Assembly: GCA_958496175.1 (NCBI GenBank)
Contig: OY292274.1
Span: 41,054,630-41,118,629 of the forward strand
DNA length: 64,000 nt
Source: Sisyra terminalis
Lineage: Eukaryota; Arthropoda; Insecta; Neuroptera; Sisyridae
Direction of reading: 5' to 3'
Shown: one piece after another, positions 35,301-48,000 of the stretch
Layout of the letters: each line of letters opens with the position of its first letter
Numbering within the stretch: the first letter of the stretch is position 1
Translations under genes and position numbers: made by a program
The notes under the pieces: generated by a model
Told to the model about the DNA's origin: nothing
What the model saw: the letters and a program-made list of their open reading frames with translations, nothing else
The model's database searches: none

Positions 35301-36349
35301 CTCCATCGCTTTAATAGACCTCAACAACATTTTCCAAATAAAAAAAAAATAACAATCAAAATTATAAAATATATCATTCTTATCAATTTACCATGAAATC
35401 GATATATCGAGTCTCATTAGAGCAACGAAACAAAATAATGAATATCTTCAAATTATTTTGTTAGAATAAACGTGAACGTAGAGAAATATTGAATTTTTCA
35501 TCCAAATTATCTTTAATGATGGTTTTGAATAACAGAAATTCCAATCAAAGCTTGCAACAGCTTTGAGTCGTGATGCGAATGCTTCAAATAAAAAATTGAA
35601 ATAGTTTATGATTTCTAAACATTATTTCGGAGAGCTTTTTTAATCAATTTTAAATTTGATGCACATAGTAAAACAAATTGCATTTACTAAATTATTTATT
35701 CAGTATAGGAAGTTAACAATACTCGTACAAAATAGTATAAGTTTCAATATTTGAGTCTTCTACCATTTCTCATTTTTTTCATATTTTTTTTCAAATTTGT
35801 CTTTTAAGTTACTTCACCCAATGAAATTCTTCAATGTACAAGGTTTAGCATGAACATCATCCGGATTTTTTTCTATAATGTGGTAGGTCCCATTATAATT
35901 ACATATGAGTAATTCTCATCAATTTCCGAAATAACATAGGAAAAATATTTTTAATAGCTTGATTTTTTTGTCAATTTTGTAGTATTTGTGTAACCAAATT
36001 TTACCAATGTAGTGATTCCCAGAAAAAAATTATTTTAGATGAATTATAAGGATGATTTATAATTTTGAATGTGAGGAAATGGGTTTTATAGGCCATACCA
36101 TAATTGAATCGTGTTTGTTATTGTTTAATAGAAAGCAAAAAGTTTGGCCTTAACAGTATCATTCTCATGTAATTATAATATTCCTCTATGAAGTGTTATT
36201 TGTTGTCCTACAGCAATAATTTTCACTTAAGTCAATATGAATGATGCTGTCATCTTAAAACAAGAAAAAACGGTGAATTTCAGGATAAAGTTAGAAAAAA
36301 AATTAAAAAAGTCAAGTTCGACCAGTTTAAAAGCTTTTACCTCATATAT
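35301..36349. other. Intergenic, no feature seen
   Basis: AT-rich sequence upstream of Lcch3, no ORF or repeat recognised. Confidence 0.45.
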
Positions 36350-36388
36350 CGTCATTCCCCCGTTTTAATTTGAAATGCGGGAATGACG
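36350..36388. repeat. Perfect hairpin CGTCATTCCC/GGGAATGACG
   Basis: CGTCATTCCCCCG pairs with CGGGAATGACG around a short AT-rich loop. It may be the end or core of a small palindromic transposon. Confidence 0.5.
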
Positions 36389-36849
36389 GTGAGAGAATGA
36401 CGAAATGAAGCATAGCTTGAAAAATCTAGGTACATAAAATTTTGTTACATCTGAATTTTTGTCTAAGTTTACCGTTCCTGACAACCTACTTTTCTATGCA
36501 ATTGGAGGGTGCATGGCCCCTATTTTTAAGTAATTAAAGAGTTAAAAGGTTTTTGACTTCTTACCAATTTTCTGGACTAATATTAAAAATAGGGATCGGT
36601 ACATTTCCGGTTGGGTCCGGGCGGCGAATTGTATACCACGCCACTGCAAAAATTACTGATATTGTCATTAATAATATTTTTGTTGATTTAAAAACCAGAA
36701 ACATGGAAATTATGTTGGGGCAAAACATTTGGTATCCACCACTGTATTTGAAATATAATTACAAGAAAATATTTTCGTCGCTGTGATAAATTTCATCTTT
36801 GGAATCCTAAATTGTTCCAAGGTTATTGATATAAGATTGTAAGAAAAAA

Positions 36850-37180
36850 AGCCTAACGGTTTCTAGTCGTATGATTTTGGTGGTCAATCAATATTACCTC
36901 GCTTAGAGATAACACGACCATTAAATGTTTCTTGCGTTAAACCGCATAGTTTCATTGACAAGATGACATGTTACACCGTCTTGTTGAAACCATATGCCAT
37001 CCACATTCATATAATTCATCTTAGGGAAAACAAGTTTGAAATCATCTCACAATTTCGAATTTTCGTGACAGCAACAGCATTTTTATCTTGATTTTCAAAA
37101 AAAAAAATGTTATCATTCCACCAACAAAAAGCCGCACCAAACTGATGTTTGCAAACTGCAAACTACTATACTTTTCACAT
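36850..37180 (-). pseudogene. mariner-like transposase remnant
   Basis: The minus strand reads FGAAFCWWNDN (about 37140), then NVDGIWFQQDGVTCHLVNET (about 37000) and a GNIDWPPKSYDLTP-type relic (about 36900, with stops). The FQQDGAxCH block and following WP..DLTP are conserved near the second and third catalytic residues in the widespread insect mariner-type transposases. Truncated at both ends and out of frame. Confidence 0.65.
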
Positions 37181-37559
37181 GCTTTTTCAACTGAAACTTC
37201 TGTTGATGAACAAAATTTTTATATCAATCTGATTCTAATCTAAAATAATAAAATGCATAATCATATTTTTCTGTGAGAAACATTTCTTTTCTAATTAGAT
37301 CAAATTCGCTAATTTGAATATGACTGAATATGTATATGACTGCAGTGGATAGTATGGTAAAAAGTATTATCACATTATAAAAAATTATTGTTTATTACTA
37401 CAGATAATATTTAATTTTAAAATTTGTTAAAATATGTTCATAAACAATCCGCGAAATCCGCTGGAAATCGCGCCTTCCCCATTACCAAAAATGACCCCAT
37501 TACAAAAGTGTAGTGAGCTTGATATTTTTACTTCTAAGTACATATAATAAAATTCCATA
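37181..37559. other. Intergenic, no feature seen
   Basis: AT-rich spacer between two transposon remnants. A 77-codon ORF at 36553-36786, on the other side of the mariner remnant, also lacks a recognisable domain. Confidence 0.4.
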
Positions 37560-37930
37560 AATTGAGTGCCTTTCATAGTTGACTCGTTATTGTGGTCTAG
37601 GAGGTTGAAAACCAGATGATTGACATGGTTGCTCTTTTTTTTGATAGTTTGTAGTATGTTTGGTAATCACCTCTTTGACAGAGGTCATCTGTATATCCTT
37701 ATGGATGTTCTGGCTTGGGGGAATGAAAAGTCTTGGCAACATGTCTTAAGTTTTTATAATGGAAGCGTTTGATATTTATGTTGAAGTCGTTGGTCGCTCC
37801 CCATATTGGCTTCTGGATTTGCACAGCAGGAGTTTGCAATCGAAAGACAATTGCGACTTCCAGTCTGTTAGCTAAGTTTTCGGCATTTTTCTTTTAGTTG
37901 GTACCTCTTAACCCCTTATTTGCCTCCACC
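37560..37930 (-). pseudogene. Jockey-like non-LTR C-terminal remnant
   Basis: The minus strand reads KPIWGATNDFNINIKRF (about 37815) and, after a frameshift, MTSVKEVITKHTTNYQK (about 37670). These match, in order, the 'KPIWTYGIQLWG...' and 'DLQMTSVKEVI' regions after the RT domain of Jockey elements. Only the C-terminal tail is present. Confidence 0.6.
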
Positions 37931-38811
37931 AAGTTAATTTTCTATCCAGAGGCATTTTCGAGATACCTCCGTCATGTGCCACTGTACAATGTAAAATTAA
38001 TCTTCTAACCAAAAAACAATAAAATAACAGAATATAGGGCTCTACTTTTTTAAGACCTGATTTACAAATGGTACAAATATACGAAAAAATTAAATCCGAG
38101 CCTGCATTTCATAAAATTGATTGACAGTCCCGCCAACTATCATAAATCTTTTAATGATTCTTCATCAATTTCAACGGTAAGCTGATCAAATTTTCATACC
38201 AAAAATGCAGCAATAAAAAATGAGAAACGAGAGATATTATAAGACATTTTTTGAAGCGTCTATATCGAAAGCAAAAATAATTGCAAATTGACGTGTAATT
38301 CAATATTTATATACTATCTTGCTTAATTTGGCTTTGTCGTCGATAATAAATATTTTGCAGTAGATATACGACTAGAAGATATCTTCATTTATTTTCAAAC
38401 TATCTATAATATACTCCATAGATTTTGTCTTATAATTAAATTTCTAAACTTTTCATTTTATTAATGATTGTGGTTTCAATCCCTTGTTGTTCAACAGAGC
38501 TGAAGTTAAAGATACACTATCATAATATGTTTAGCTAATAGTTTAGTTAAATACTTTTAAGTCAAAAAATGAGCAGATATTAGCAGCAAATGCAAAATTT
38601 GCTTATTATCTGTTGTAAAATATAAATTAAAAAAGCTTCATACTTATCTGCATGTTGGAAGATGATAATTTTTGTGGTAATTGGGGTCTCTATGAAACTT
38701 ATAATTGTTTAATACGTTTAAAAGAGATTTTAAATTTCTCTTTCTATTAGAGTTAAGAACCAAAACATATTACTTCAATCATAATTGATCAATCAATGTT
38801 TTTCTTTTATT
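37931..38811. other. Intergenic, no feature seen
   Basis: AT-rich, no gene or repeat recognised. Confidence 0.45.
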
Positions 38812-39018
38812 GGGCCGATATTTTCTCTGATAGATAAATTGACCATATCCTTACGATAGCTATTTAATAGATAAAAATGTATCTGCTAGATAAATCATAT
38901 TTACATTAATACTGTTAGGTAAAAATACCTACTTAGGTAAAATAATTTTTTCTCTATCCTCTGAAAACAATTTTAATTGGAAGATAAATGTCACTATCCC
39001 AATGTGAAATACCAACCC
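38812..39018. mobile_element. TAGATAAA-rich MITE, copy 1
   Basis: Termini GGGCCGATATTTTC and GTGAAATACCAACCC are near-complements. The body is built from repeated (T)AGATAAA and TTAGGTAAAAATA units. Same family as 49385-49583 and the interrupted copy 50320-50869. Confidence 0.65.
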
Positions 39019-39347
39019 TTCGTATAATGTAATTAATTCTCGACTTAACTGATTACTCTGTTAACAAAAAAAAAACGTTTACAGTTTATTCGAAATATTC
39101 AAATTTAACATGATTCAAATACTTTTAAAAACTAGTTTCTCGTTTTTTGAACATTGATAATTTTCAAATAGCTTTTCAGCCATGACCTCAAATTTAACAT
39201 AACAGCTGATTGAACGTCACTAAGATATGAGATAGAGGTTTTTTTTTTGTTATGCTCGAAGTTGCAAATTTGATTGTTTGAAGGCAGAGTTGTGAAATTA
39301 GAAGCTGAGCACATCGTTTTAGTTAAATAAAATATACAATACTGAAT

Positions 39348-39669
39348 CACTGAGATGTATGACTAGAATCAACTAGAGTAAACGTGCTCCATATGTCCCG
39401 GGATAAATTTAAATTATCATTTCCCCTATACTTATTCCTTATACCTATATACTCCTATACTCTTTCCACAGCATGATTATAAAAAAAATATACCCTCTCC
39501 TCTCTAAATCGGCATATATAGCAGAGTAGAGTATTCCTAACGGTGAAGCGACGGCCACAAGAGAGCGCTGAATTTTAAAAAATAAAAGATAAAATGTGGG
39601 GGCCCGATTGCATTCATTATAGTTTTGATAGATTTATGACCAGGTTCACTCTAGTCATACAACTCAGTG
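39348..39669. mobile_element. MITE with about 20-bp inverted ends
   Basis: CACTGAGATGTATGACTAGA at the left end pairs with TCTAGTCATACAACTCAGTG at the right, one mismatch. The 322-bp interior has no ORF. Superfamily not identified. Confidence 0.68.
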
Positions 39670-39929
39670 CATGAAATGGAACAGAATGCGTGAAACTTAT
39701 AGAAGTCAATGGTAAAAAATGAGCAACCGATCGTTGCTTTTTTGTAACATGTCTGTAGGCTAGCTATATTTATTTCTTTATCCTTTTTTGCTACATGGAA
39801 ATCAGCATTTCTATCACTTATTTTTAAAAATGTTCAAAAAACCGATTAAATTCTTTTTGTTTTTATAAGTTCTTTTTCCACACAGTAGTTATCAAAGATT
39901 TTTGCGCGTTAGTCAAAAAAAATAGTTTT

Positions 39930-40250
39930 TTCGATATTTATCCAATAAACAAAATATATTGTGATCCAATTTATGAAGTATAATTTAATATAATAATATA
40001 TAAAAATCATACCATAAACATAAATTCAAACAGAAGTTCAAACAAAAATATTTGTGACGTATTGCCCAGATACGTACTTCGATTGCCAAGCAATCTTCCT
40101 CAGTGGTCATTTGTTTGAACTTCTGTTTAAATTTATGTTTATGATATGATTTTTATATATATGTATATTTAATTATACTACATAAATTGAACCGCAATAT
40201 ATTTATATACTGTATAAATAGTATAACTGTTCAAAGTCAGGGGAAAAAAA
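39930..40250 (-). mobile_element. Palindromic Penelope/retrozyme-like element with hammerhead-like core, copy 1
   Basis: Arms of about 95 bp (39953-40046 and 40109-40202) are near-perfect complements. The loop, read on the minus strand at 40103-40056, has CTGAGGA, a GATTGC/GCAATC hairpin, CGAAG and a closing GTC. These are the conserved elements of a hammerhead ribozyme in order (the core A after GAA is G here). The flank ATAACTGTTCAAAGTCAG is shared with the copy at 60 kb. Confidence 0.6.
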
Positions 40251-41079
40251 TTATTTGATTAGTTTTTTCGAGCAGAAATGTGATTTAGTTTCTAAAATAA
40301 CAAGAGGAAAATGCATTTGTTTCATTGTTTCATTGAAGAAATATTAACACTACATCTGGTACTTATTAATATACAGGTATATGATATATGGTATCGATAT
40401 GAGGTATCGTACATGATACAAACCAATATAAGGTATGTATATGATTGTAACCACTACAAAAAGGATCGAAAATAAAAAAATCGATCGTAAATAATAAACA
40501 AACAATTATAACAATCATTTATAACAATTAATGTCTATTGGAAATTAGTTCAAATATTAGTTCAGGGTAGGTACTAATGAACAATTTCATTGTAGCACTT
40601 TTGTCTTAAATTAATGAGTACCTTATTTACAATAATTATTTGCTAATTTTATAAATTTTGCATGCATTGTTCATAGTCAAGGTTTTAGATTGAAGAAGAA
40701 AACTCTTACAAATTCAAAATTTTAAAATGGAAGAAATTTGCTTATGATATAAATTAACAATTAAAAACTAAAAGAAAAAACTATAGGTTCAAGCAAATTT
40801 CACACGGATTTTCTCGTTTACAAAAAATCAAAATCAAATTAAAAAACCAAACCCAGAAACAACCCTCTCAAGTGTTTGAAGAATTTATTTATAAGCAGCT
40901 AAAATATTGTTTGCCATAAATTCAAACGTTATTATCACTACATAAACGTTTAATTTAGTATTTTTTAATTTTTGTAGGTTTTTGTACATAAAATAATAAT
41001 TCAAAAATAACATACAACTGCCACGTTTGCATGACTCGTTCAAGTGGACATTTTTGATATGCATTTACATAAACAAGAA
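40251..41079. other. Intergenic, no feature seen
   Basis: AT-rich with a short run of TATGATAT-type direct repeats at 40374-40445. No gene recognised. Confidence 0.45.
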
Positions 41080-41400
41080 AAAAAAATTGACCCACTTCCC
41101 CTAACAATTTGACAACCCAGCTCCGTCTTTCTATATTACGAATTACGGATGTCGATGTCGATTACTAAAATCAATTTCCAATTAGTCCCAAATGCCATCA
41201 AATTCATATGAATGACACGACCAAGTCTGGCCAAACTGACTCTAATTATATTCCCACAAAAGCTTCACCGCTAGCGACAGAGACAACGTAAGCTTTTTGC
41301 CATCCCTTCATCATCTCATTCCTGTGGAGAGAAACACACAATCATAAAAACCCCAATCTAATTATTTCGAACTCAACCTTACCACTTTTCCCTCATTAAA
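41080..41400. promoter_or_regulatory. Complex, less AT-rich intergenic island (candidate cis-regulatory DNA)
   Basis: Between the two divergent promoters. It lacks ORFs, simple repeats and transposon motifs and has a higher GC content than its flanks (for example GACACGACCAAGTCTGGCC). Function is inference only. Confidence 0.25.
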
Positions 41401-42134
41401 TTTAAAAACTTTCATAAATTATGACCATTTTTTTTTAATTTAATTATCTGAAATTTATCTTACCAAATTTGACAGCAACTGACCAATAAAGCAAGTGGTG
41501 GAGCAAATATTTACGTAGGATTAACTTATTTTGCCCACAATTAATTATCGAGGAATTTCGAATTAACCTTAAAGGCCAAGAAACAAATTTGAAAGAGAAA
41601 AAATGATTTTGGAACATTAATTAGATAAGTTTCTATCAATTGTTTACCAACAAATATTAGAGATTAGTTTTGGTCTATACATTTACTTAATGAGAATCGT
41701 AAATTTTCAAAATTTAAAGCTCTTTCTTTAAGGCAACGTTTGAAAAACTTTTTGAAAGTTATTGATTTTTTAAGAAAAAAAAATTATTTAATTATACTAA
41801 TATAGGAAAAATTTACATCACTTATTTTTGCGTAACTAATAAAAATAAAAAAAAAATTCTTTAGCTAAAATATCAAATAAAAATATTTATGATTATATGC
41901 AAGCATGATTAAACTCGTATTTGTTTTACTTAACAAGATTTGATTAAATGAAAATAAATTTTAAGTCAAGCGCCATTATTGCTGCTATTCTCCACCATTA
42001 ATCTTCATTATTTCTGCTTGATACATTTATAAATTTATTAACTAATATTGTAGGTAAACATTTAACTAAAGAACTCTTAATATTGGTATGTCAAAACTTT
42101 AGAGAAATATTAACATATCAAACCAATTTCGTTT

Positions 42135-42280
42135 ATGAGTCTACTGGTGGTCGAGTGGTTTAGGAACCGCTCCAAAACTAGGTATTGGGATTGAATCTCA
42201 TAGCAAGCGAATTTTTGATGGCTCTCAATTTACGAACATTTGTTAACCCTAGATATAAAACGACGGTAAATTGCAATTCA
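42135..42280 (+). repeat. tRNA-derived SINE
   Basis: GTGGTCGAGTGGTTTAGGAA (box A), ATTGGGATTGAATC (decayed box B), then the family tail TTGTTAACCCTAGATATAAAACGACGGTAAATTG with a short deletion, ending in an A-run. Confidence 0.65.
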
Positions 42281-42688
42281 AAAAAAAAAAAACTATTTTA
42301 AAGAAGAATATTTTCTTTCTCCTTTAAACATTTTTTTCTTGTACACTAATAATTTTTAAGGTTTATTATTATATATTTAATATATGCGCAAGACTACGAT
42401 TCGTACGGCATCATAATTATAAGGTAAATTCTCATAGATCTCAATGAAATAAACCAAAAAGGCAGAATATTTTTTTCGATATCTCGTATAGTTTACGCAA
42501 ATATGTTCTCAAATAATGCATTCTCTTCTTGATATAAAAAGGCCAATCTGTTATTAAATAAATATTTCAAATATTTTTGTTTACGATTGGACCCTCTAAC
42601 CCCCCAGCTTCACCCCTGAGCTCCTTATTTTTTTATTAAAAAAAATAGGTGGAACCGTAGATGTAAACAATTAGGTACCTTATTTTTT

Positions 42689-43560
42689 ACGACAATGAAG
42701 GGCAAAACATATTGTTACGATATTAATTTATATTGATGGGTTCTTTCAATTTGTGTTTTAAGACATATAAAAAAGTAATAATTTATATCGCTGCACTAAT
42801 TTATTTGTTTCACACCACACACTTGTTTATTTATTTACAAATCGATAACTAAAGTAACGGTTATCGAGAACGATTTACTTTTCACTGTTAATTGTGTTTG
42901 AATTGTACTGCTGTTTGTCACTATTTAACTTTATTTAGCTATATTGTACTACTGATGGCCCACCACCTTATGTATATACCAATTGACTTACTTCTGGAAG
43001 CTTCTCGAAAGTTTCAGATACTTCTCGTCTCGCATATTGCACATACTTCATATCCATATTTCGCTTCTTCGCATACTTTACTCATAAAATATTGTTGCAA
43101 ACTTAGGACATTTAAAAATTTAAGCATTAAAAATAGAATGAGGTAAAGGAAGTTTGAACATATTTTATAAGTGAAGTTTGTATAAGAAGCGAAATATGGA
43201 TATAAAGTAAGTGAAATATGCGAGAAGAATCTGGAACTTTCGAGAAGCTTCCATAAGTGGGTCAATTGGTATACACATAAGGTGGTTGACCATCAGCAGA
43301 ACAGTATAGCTAAATAAAGTTAAACAGTGACAAACAACAGCACAATTCAAACACAATTAACAGTGAAAAATAAATTGTTCTCTATAACCGTTACTTTAGT
43401 TATCGATTCGTAAATAAATAAACAAGTGTGTGGTGTGAAACAAATAAATTAGTGTAGCAACATTAATCATTATTTTTTTATATGTCTTAAAACGCAAATA
43501 CAAAGAACCCGTCAATATAAATTAATAACATAACAATATTTTTTGACCTCCATTGTCGAT
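42689..43560. mobile_element. 870-bp foldback element, arms about 420 bp
   Basis: 43150-43560 is the reverse complement of 42689-43108 with few differences, around a loop of about 45 bp. Outer ends CGACAATG.. and ..CATTGTCG. Mirror-image ORFs (42892-43146 plus, 43165-43356 minus) are simply the same sequence read in both arms and are not genes. One arm is also present alone at 50380-50765. Confidence 0.85.
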
Positions 43561-43707
43561 CAACATCGAAAATATTGGTAAAAATTAACTTATAGAGTTT
43601 AAAGAACTACGATGTGACATCTAATTGAACCAGAAAAATTAAGAAATTGGTAATTCTGAATTTTATGGGTATTTACCTGCAGATAGTTTTCCATGAATTG
43701 GACATTA

Positions 43708-43708
<1 letters not shown>

Positions 43709-43741
<33 letters not shown>
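43709..43741. repeat. (TA)n microsatellite
   Basis: Uninterrupted TA dinucleotides. Confidence 0.95.
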
Positions 43742-43744
<3 letters not shown>

Positions 43745-44699
43745 CCATGTTTGGTAGCAAATATTTGTGAACACCATTTTTCACAAAAGAAGATAAATAA
43801 AATTATACAGCGAACTAGATTGACTGAAGAATAATTAGCATCGATTTTTATAATAACATCAAGCGAAACTGTAATACCAAATTTTGAGAATTTAAAAATT
43901 AAGGAGAGGTGTATTATATCCAGAAAAAGAAAGTAATTTATAGTAGTTATTTGCTTTATGGTAAATTTATATTCAATTGATTTGGAATACAATTTTTCCA
44001 ATAATTTGATCCTCATATCGAAATAAGTTCCATTAGCCTGAATAGATGAAACCTATATAAGTCAAGTTATCAAAAAGTATGCATTTTTTGCAGTAGTTTG
44101 TTGCAATAGTGAGTTGTTAGAATAAAAATATCTAACGACATATTTAGAACATAACTAGTTAGACATAACTAACTAGTTAGTTGAAGAGAAAACAAGTTTA
44201 AAAAAAAGTTATGACATCAACAGAAAAAACTTTACACGTTAATTTTAGTTAGCCAATTACACATAGTTTTGTCTCCTTTAAGATGTCACTAGATTTTTTA
44301 CTTCAGAATCTCCGATCACTTCTAATTATGTCTACCACAAAACGTATAAATTTGATGAGATCATTTCGATATCATCTAAAAATTAATAAATAATTTATAC
44401 TTTTTTCTTCTTAGAGTAATATATCCTCTTCTGTAATGTGCTTTGTATATATCAAAAATCATTTTCAATTCAAATTAATTTGTTTTCAAAAAGAAAGTCT
44501 AGAAACATTATACAAAAGTCATTTAAAAATTTAAAGCTCAAAATTCTAATGGACCTCAAAAGTGCTATGTATCATTTTGGTTACCAAAAAAAAAAATATA
44601 TTGAAGTTTTAGCTGGCAGACGTGCTGATTGTTGATTAATTAACAAATGTTCAACCACTAATTAAAAAATTTATTATTTTTAAACTGAAAAATCAACTT

Positions 44700-45053
44700 T
44701 TTTGATAGTCGTCGGTTGGAATATTCAATATACGGAACAACTGCATTTGAATTTCATCTAACTTTACCGTATTATTTGGGAAATATCATTTTTGTGTTTA
44801 TTTTAGTTGACGCTAAGCATAAAATATTATTAAGTATCAAAAATTGGTAAAAAGCACTCCATGCAAAAACTCATTTGTGTCGTTTGGAAATCATGCGCTT
44901 GCTCTGATGTGCTTTCCGTTGGAAAGCCTTCATTTGAAAAGTTTTAGTTTAGCGACCGCACAGTTCGTCGTCGTTCACAACATTCGCAGGCATATTCCAC
45001 ATTTGTCCGGAAAAAAACACATCTCAAAAGTGAAAAGTTTCAAGCAAAACAAG
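44700..45053 (+). promoter_or_regulatory. Probable promoter and 5' UTR of 8916
   Basis: Sequence of higher complexity directly upstream of the 8916 start codon. An initiator-like CACAGTTC lies near 44958, giving a leader of roughly 90 nt rich in CG dinucleotides. The reading frame of the start codon stays open back to 44844, so this stretch reads as an 81-codon ORF, which I take as leader sequence. Promoter assignment is inference from position and composition. Confidence 0.35.
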
Positions 45054-45085
45054 ATGAATTTTCCACGAGCTTTCACCAACTTCTT
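45054..45085 (+). CDS. CG8916: 8916 coding exon 1 (32-bp start exon)
   Basis: ATG in a good context (acaagATGaa) opens 10 codons ([10 protein letters not shown]) plus TT, then donor gtgagt. Joining TT to the G at 53230 makes Leu and continues as [16 protein letters not shown]. This creates a convincing hydrophobic signal peptide that neither exon encodes alone. The frame is also open upstream, with another in-frame ATG at 44907 in a poor context, so a longer N-terminus is possible. Supported by phase and signal-peptide logic; no transcript seen. Confidence 0.66.
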
Positions 45086-48000
45086 GTGAGTATAATTGTC
45101 AAATTTATGTTTTCATTGCATGACATTTTAAACTAAAAACATCCTTAAAGAATCAAAATATCCTTTAAGTATCAAATTATTCTAAATTAAGTATCTAAAC
45201 AAAAATTTCTTCCTTACAGCGATTAAAAAAATATTTTGTTTCAAAAGATCCTGTTCTAAATTATTTTTTAGTCTTAAACTTTATTTCTTTAAATTAACAA
45301 AAATCATAATTAATAATTTTCCGACTACTCCAATTAATTGGCTTAAATTATAGTAAAAGTTCATGGCTTTTTAATGATCTGGTTTTATAATTGAAAACCT
45401 AAGCATGAATAATTTCTTCAAATTTTTATAACCACGACATAATAAAAAAACTTTTCAATTATTAATTTAATTAAATAATAAGTGCAATAAAAAGTCCTTA
45501 AAACTCCACTTAATGTATGTCTACAAAAAAATACCGAAATTACGTAAAAAAAAAAAAGTATTATAAATCTTAATTGATACTTTAGATACTTTACAATAAA
45601 GACTTAATATTTCCCGTCGAGAAAACCTGCGTTCAATTTTGAGGTAAACTTTATAATTTTCCTCTGTACTTCTGTATGATTGTCTTTCAAACGCAAATTG
45701 AGATATTAAAGTACAAGAAAAACTTTTCCGTTTATTTCATTTCATATAAAATAAATTTGTCGCAAATGCAAATATATTTTAACAAAGTTTTCCTCTCAAT
45801 AGCACAAGCGTCTTATTAATAAGTAGTTTCAAAGATTTTAAAAGATATTTCTCGAGGGATTTTTTTTTTTTTTTTTTGATAAATAAATCGGCTTCGTCAA
45901 GTGGATGAAAATGATTCATCAACGAGTTACCACCGCGTAAAACGCGTTGAGAGACAAATTTAAATTGAATCAATTATCGTGATCTTAATCGAAAATGTTT
46001 CACCAAGAAATTTGCAAAACTCAAGTAACAAATAATTATCCACCGTATCGATTTAAGGGTAGAAGAACAAGACGACGAAGATGAAGGTAAAATGGTAGAG
46101 AAGGTAGGTTAAATGTTTCGTATTCAACTTCGATTTCAAACTTCGACCATATTTATTGGTTCGTAATTGAAAACGCGTAAGATGTCAACATCAAAAATAT
46201 ATTAGCACTAACACCCTTATGCTTCATTCGCCCCGTTATTTCCCTATTGATGACTCCTATTTTCGAACCTCAGCCACCCAACTCTTACCGCATTCGTATT
46301 GAAGATTTGATCGTTTCTTAGACAGCAAAAAAATAATTAAAATAGCTTCACAAAATCCATTTTTTCATTTGTAAAATATTAAATCTGAGATTTGGCATCA
46401 ATGTTCAAACAATTTACATAAGTATAATGAAAAGTAAAATATTTTTTCTACTTAATCCCCTTCAAACTATCGGCTTTCAAATTACTCAAATCTTGACAAT
46501 GAAATAATATTCTTTTTTCTAAATATTTTTCAGCCCCCGATTGACAATTGGTTGCTTGTTTTATCTCTTTACTAATAACATAAGAACGGTTACAAAATTT
46601 CTTACCAAAATCAAATTTCCTTAGTGTAGGAAAATAACTATAAAAAATAATATGCTATCGACATTTGTATTCCATTCAGACCTATTTAACATCTTCTTCA
46701 GCACATATATGACTTTCTTAATACAACTAATAGGAGTCAAAAATACATGTAATCTTCTCAAAGTTTAGTCCTTTCTTTACGTAGATAGTAAGATGTTTTC
46801 CAATTTTCAATTTTAGAATATCACTTTAAAAATATTTTTATTGTAACAACTTTATAAATTATAAATATTTTCAAATAAATATAATGGTGATAGTTGAGCA
46901 CTCAAAACAATGCAATCGTTTCAAGTTCTTTTCCAAATCGTTAAACCCAAACAAAAAAAAAATGCTTTCCACTATTAGAATATTACGGGGACCCGAAAGT
47001 AATGTTCTTTTATATGAATCAAATTAAAACACAAAATTTTGAAATAAGTTTTGATTTTAAATCCATGCTTTTATTGATTTTTTTTGAGTTTTAATGTGTA
47101 AATTTTGAATGCCAACTTAGTAAAAATCAATTAGGTACTAAGGAGAATATGTGGAAAATTACATTTTAAACATCATTTAAGTTTTTAAGTTTTCACTTCT
47201 TAGTAAATGATGATGAAATTGAAATAAATAGCAATTCAATGAAACAAGTTTTAAAGATTAAGATGGGCAAGGGAGTATAATTTTCCCCCTTATTTTTTTC
47301 CAGCACCTTTCTTCTGCAGAGGAGTCTTTACAATATCGTGTCGCAGAATAAAGTTTTCTCTAATGACAATTCTTGGGTACTTTTGGGTACTATTTAAATT
47401 GGTAAAATGATTAAAATGGTAAATTATTTATCACTCTTTGTTGGTACCTGTTCGAGAACTGAAAATTATCGAATTTGAACTTAAAAAAATCATTTGGAAT
47501 TAATCAACAACTAATGCACTTAAATAAATCTGGTAAAAGTCAGTCGCTTATTACTTGGGAAATTGAAGCGGATTTAATTAATTTAAAAAATATTTAAAAT
47601 GTTTTTGGAAACAACTTTGCGTTGCTACTCTTTGAAGCTTGAAGAGTATACAATACCAAATTTGTACTCCTTCAAAATTAAGTCTTACCATTTCAATAAA
47701 TATTTCAGCATAAATAATAATTTGTATTTTTTATTATTATTTTTTAATTGTACCACTTTGAAATAACTTATAAGCAGATAGATGGCAGCTGAATGACTTT
47801 TGGATCAAAAACAAACAATACTTTCCGGTCCCCCTAATATTAATACTATCGATTTCAAGACAAAGCCAAGAATATGAAAAAAAATTTGAGAAAAATAAAT
47901 TTGATGTTTTCTTAACACGTCTTTTTACATTTGCGGTGTTTTAATTTTCAAAAATAAGCGGTAAAAGCTAATTTTTACAATTTGGTTTCATTACATAAAG

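Noticed and set aside
42892..43356. Two similar ORFs on opposite strands beginning MCLNC
   Set aside because: They are the same arm of a palindromic element read from each side; no protein family, no independent evidence of coding.
44844..45089. 81-codon ORF overlapping the 8916 start exon
   Set aside because: It begins at a non-ATG codon; its last 11 codons are the 8916 start exon and the rest is best read as leader sequence. An ATG at 44907 in a poor context leaves a longer N-terminus possible, noted under the exon.
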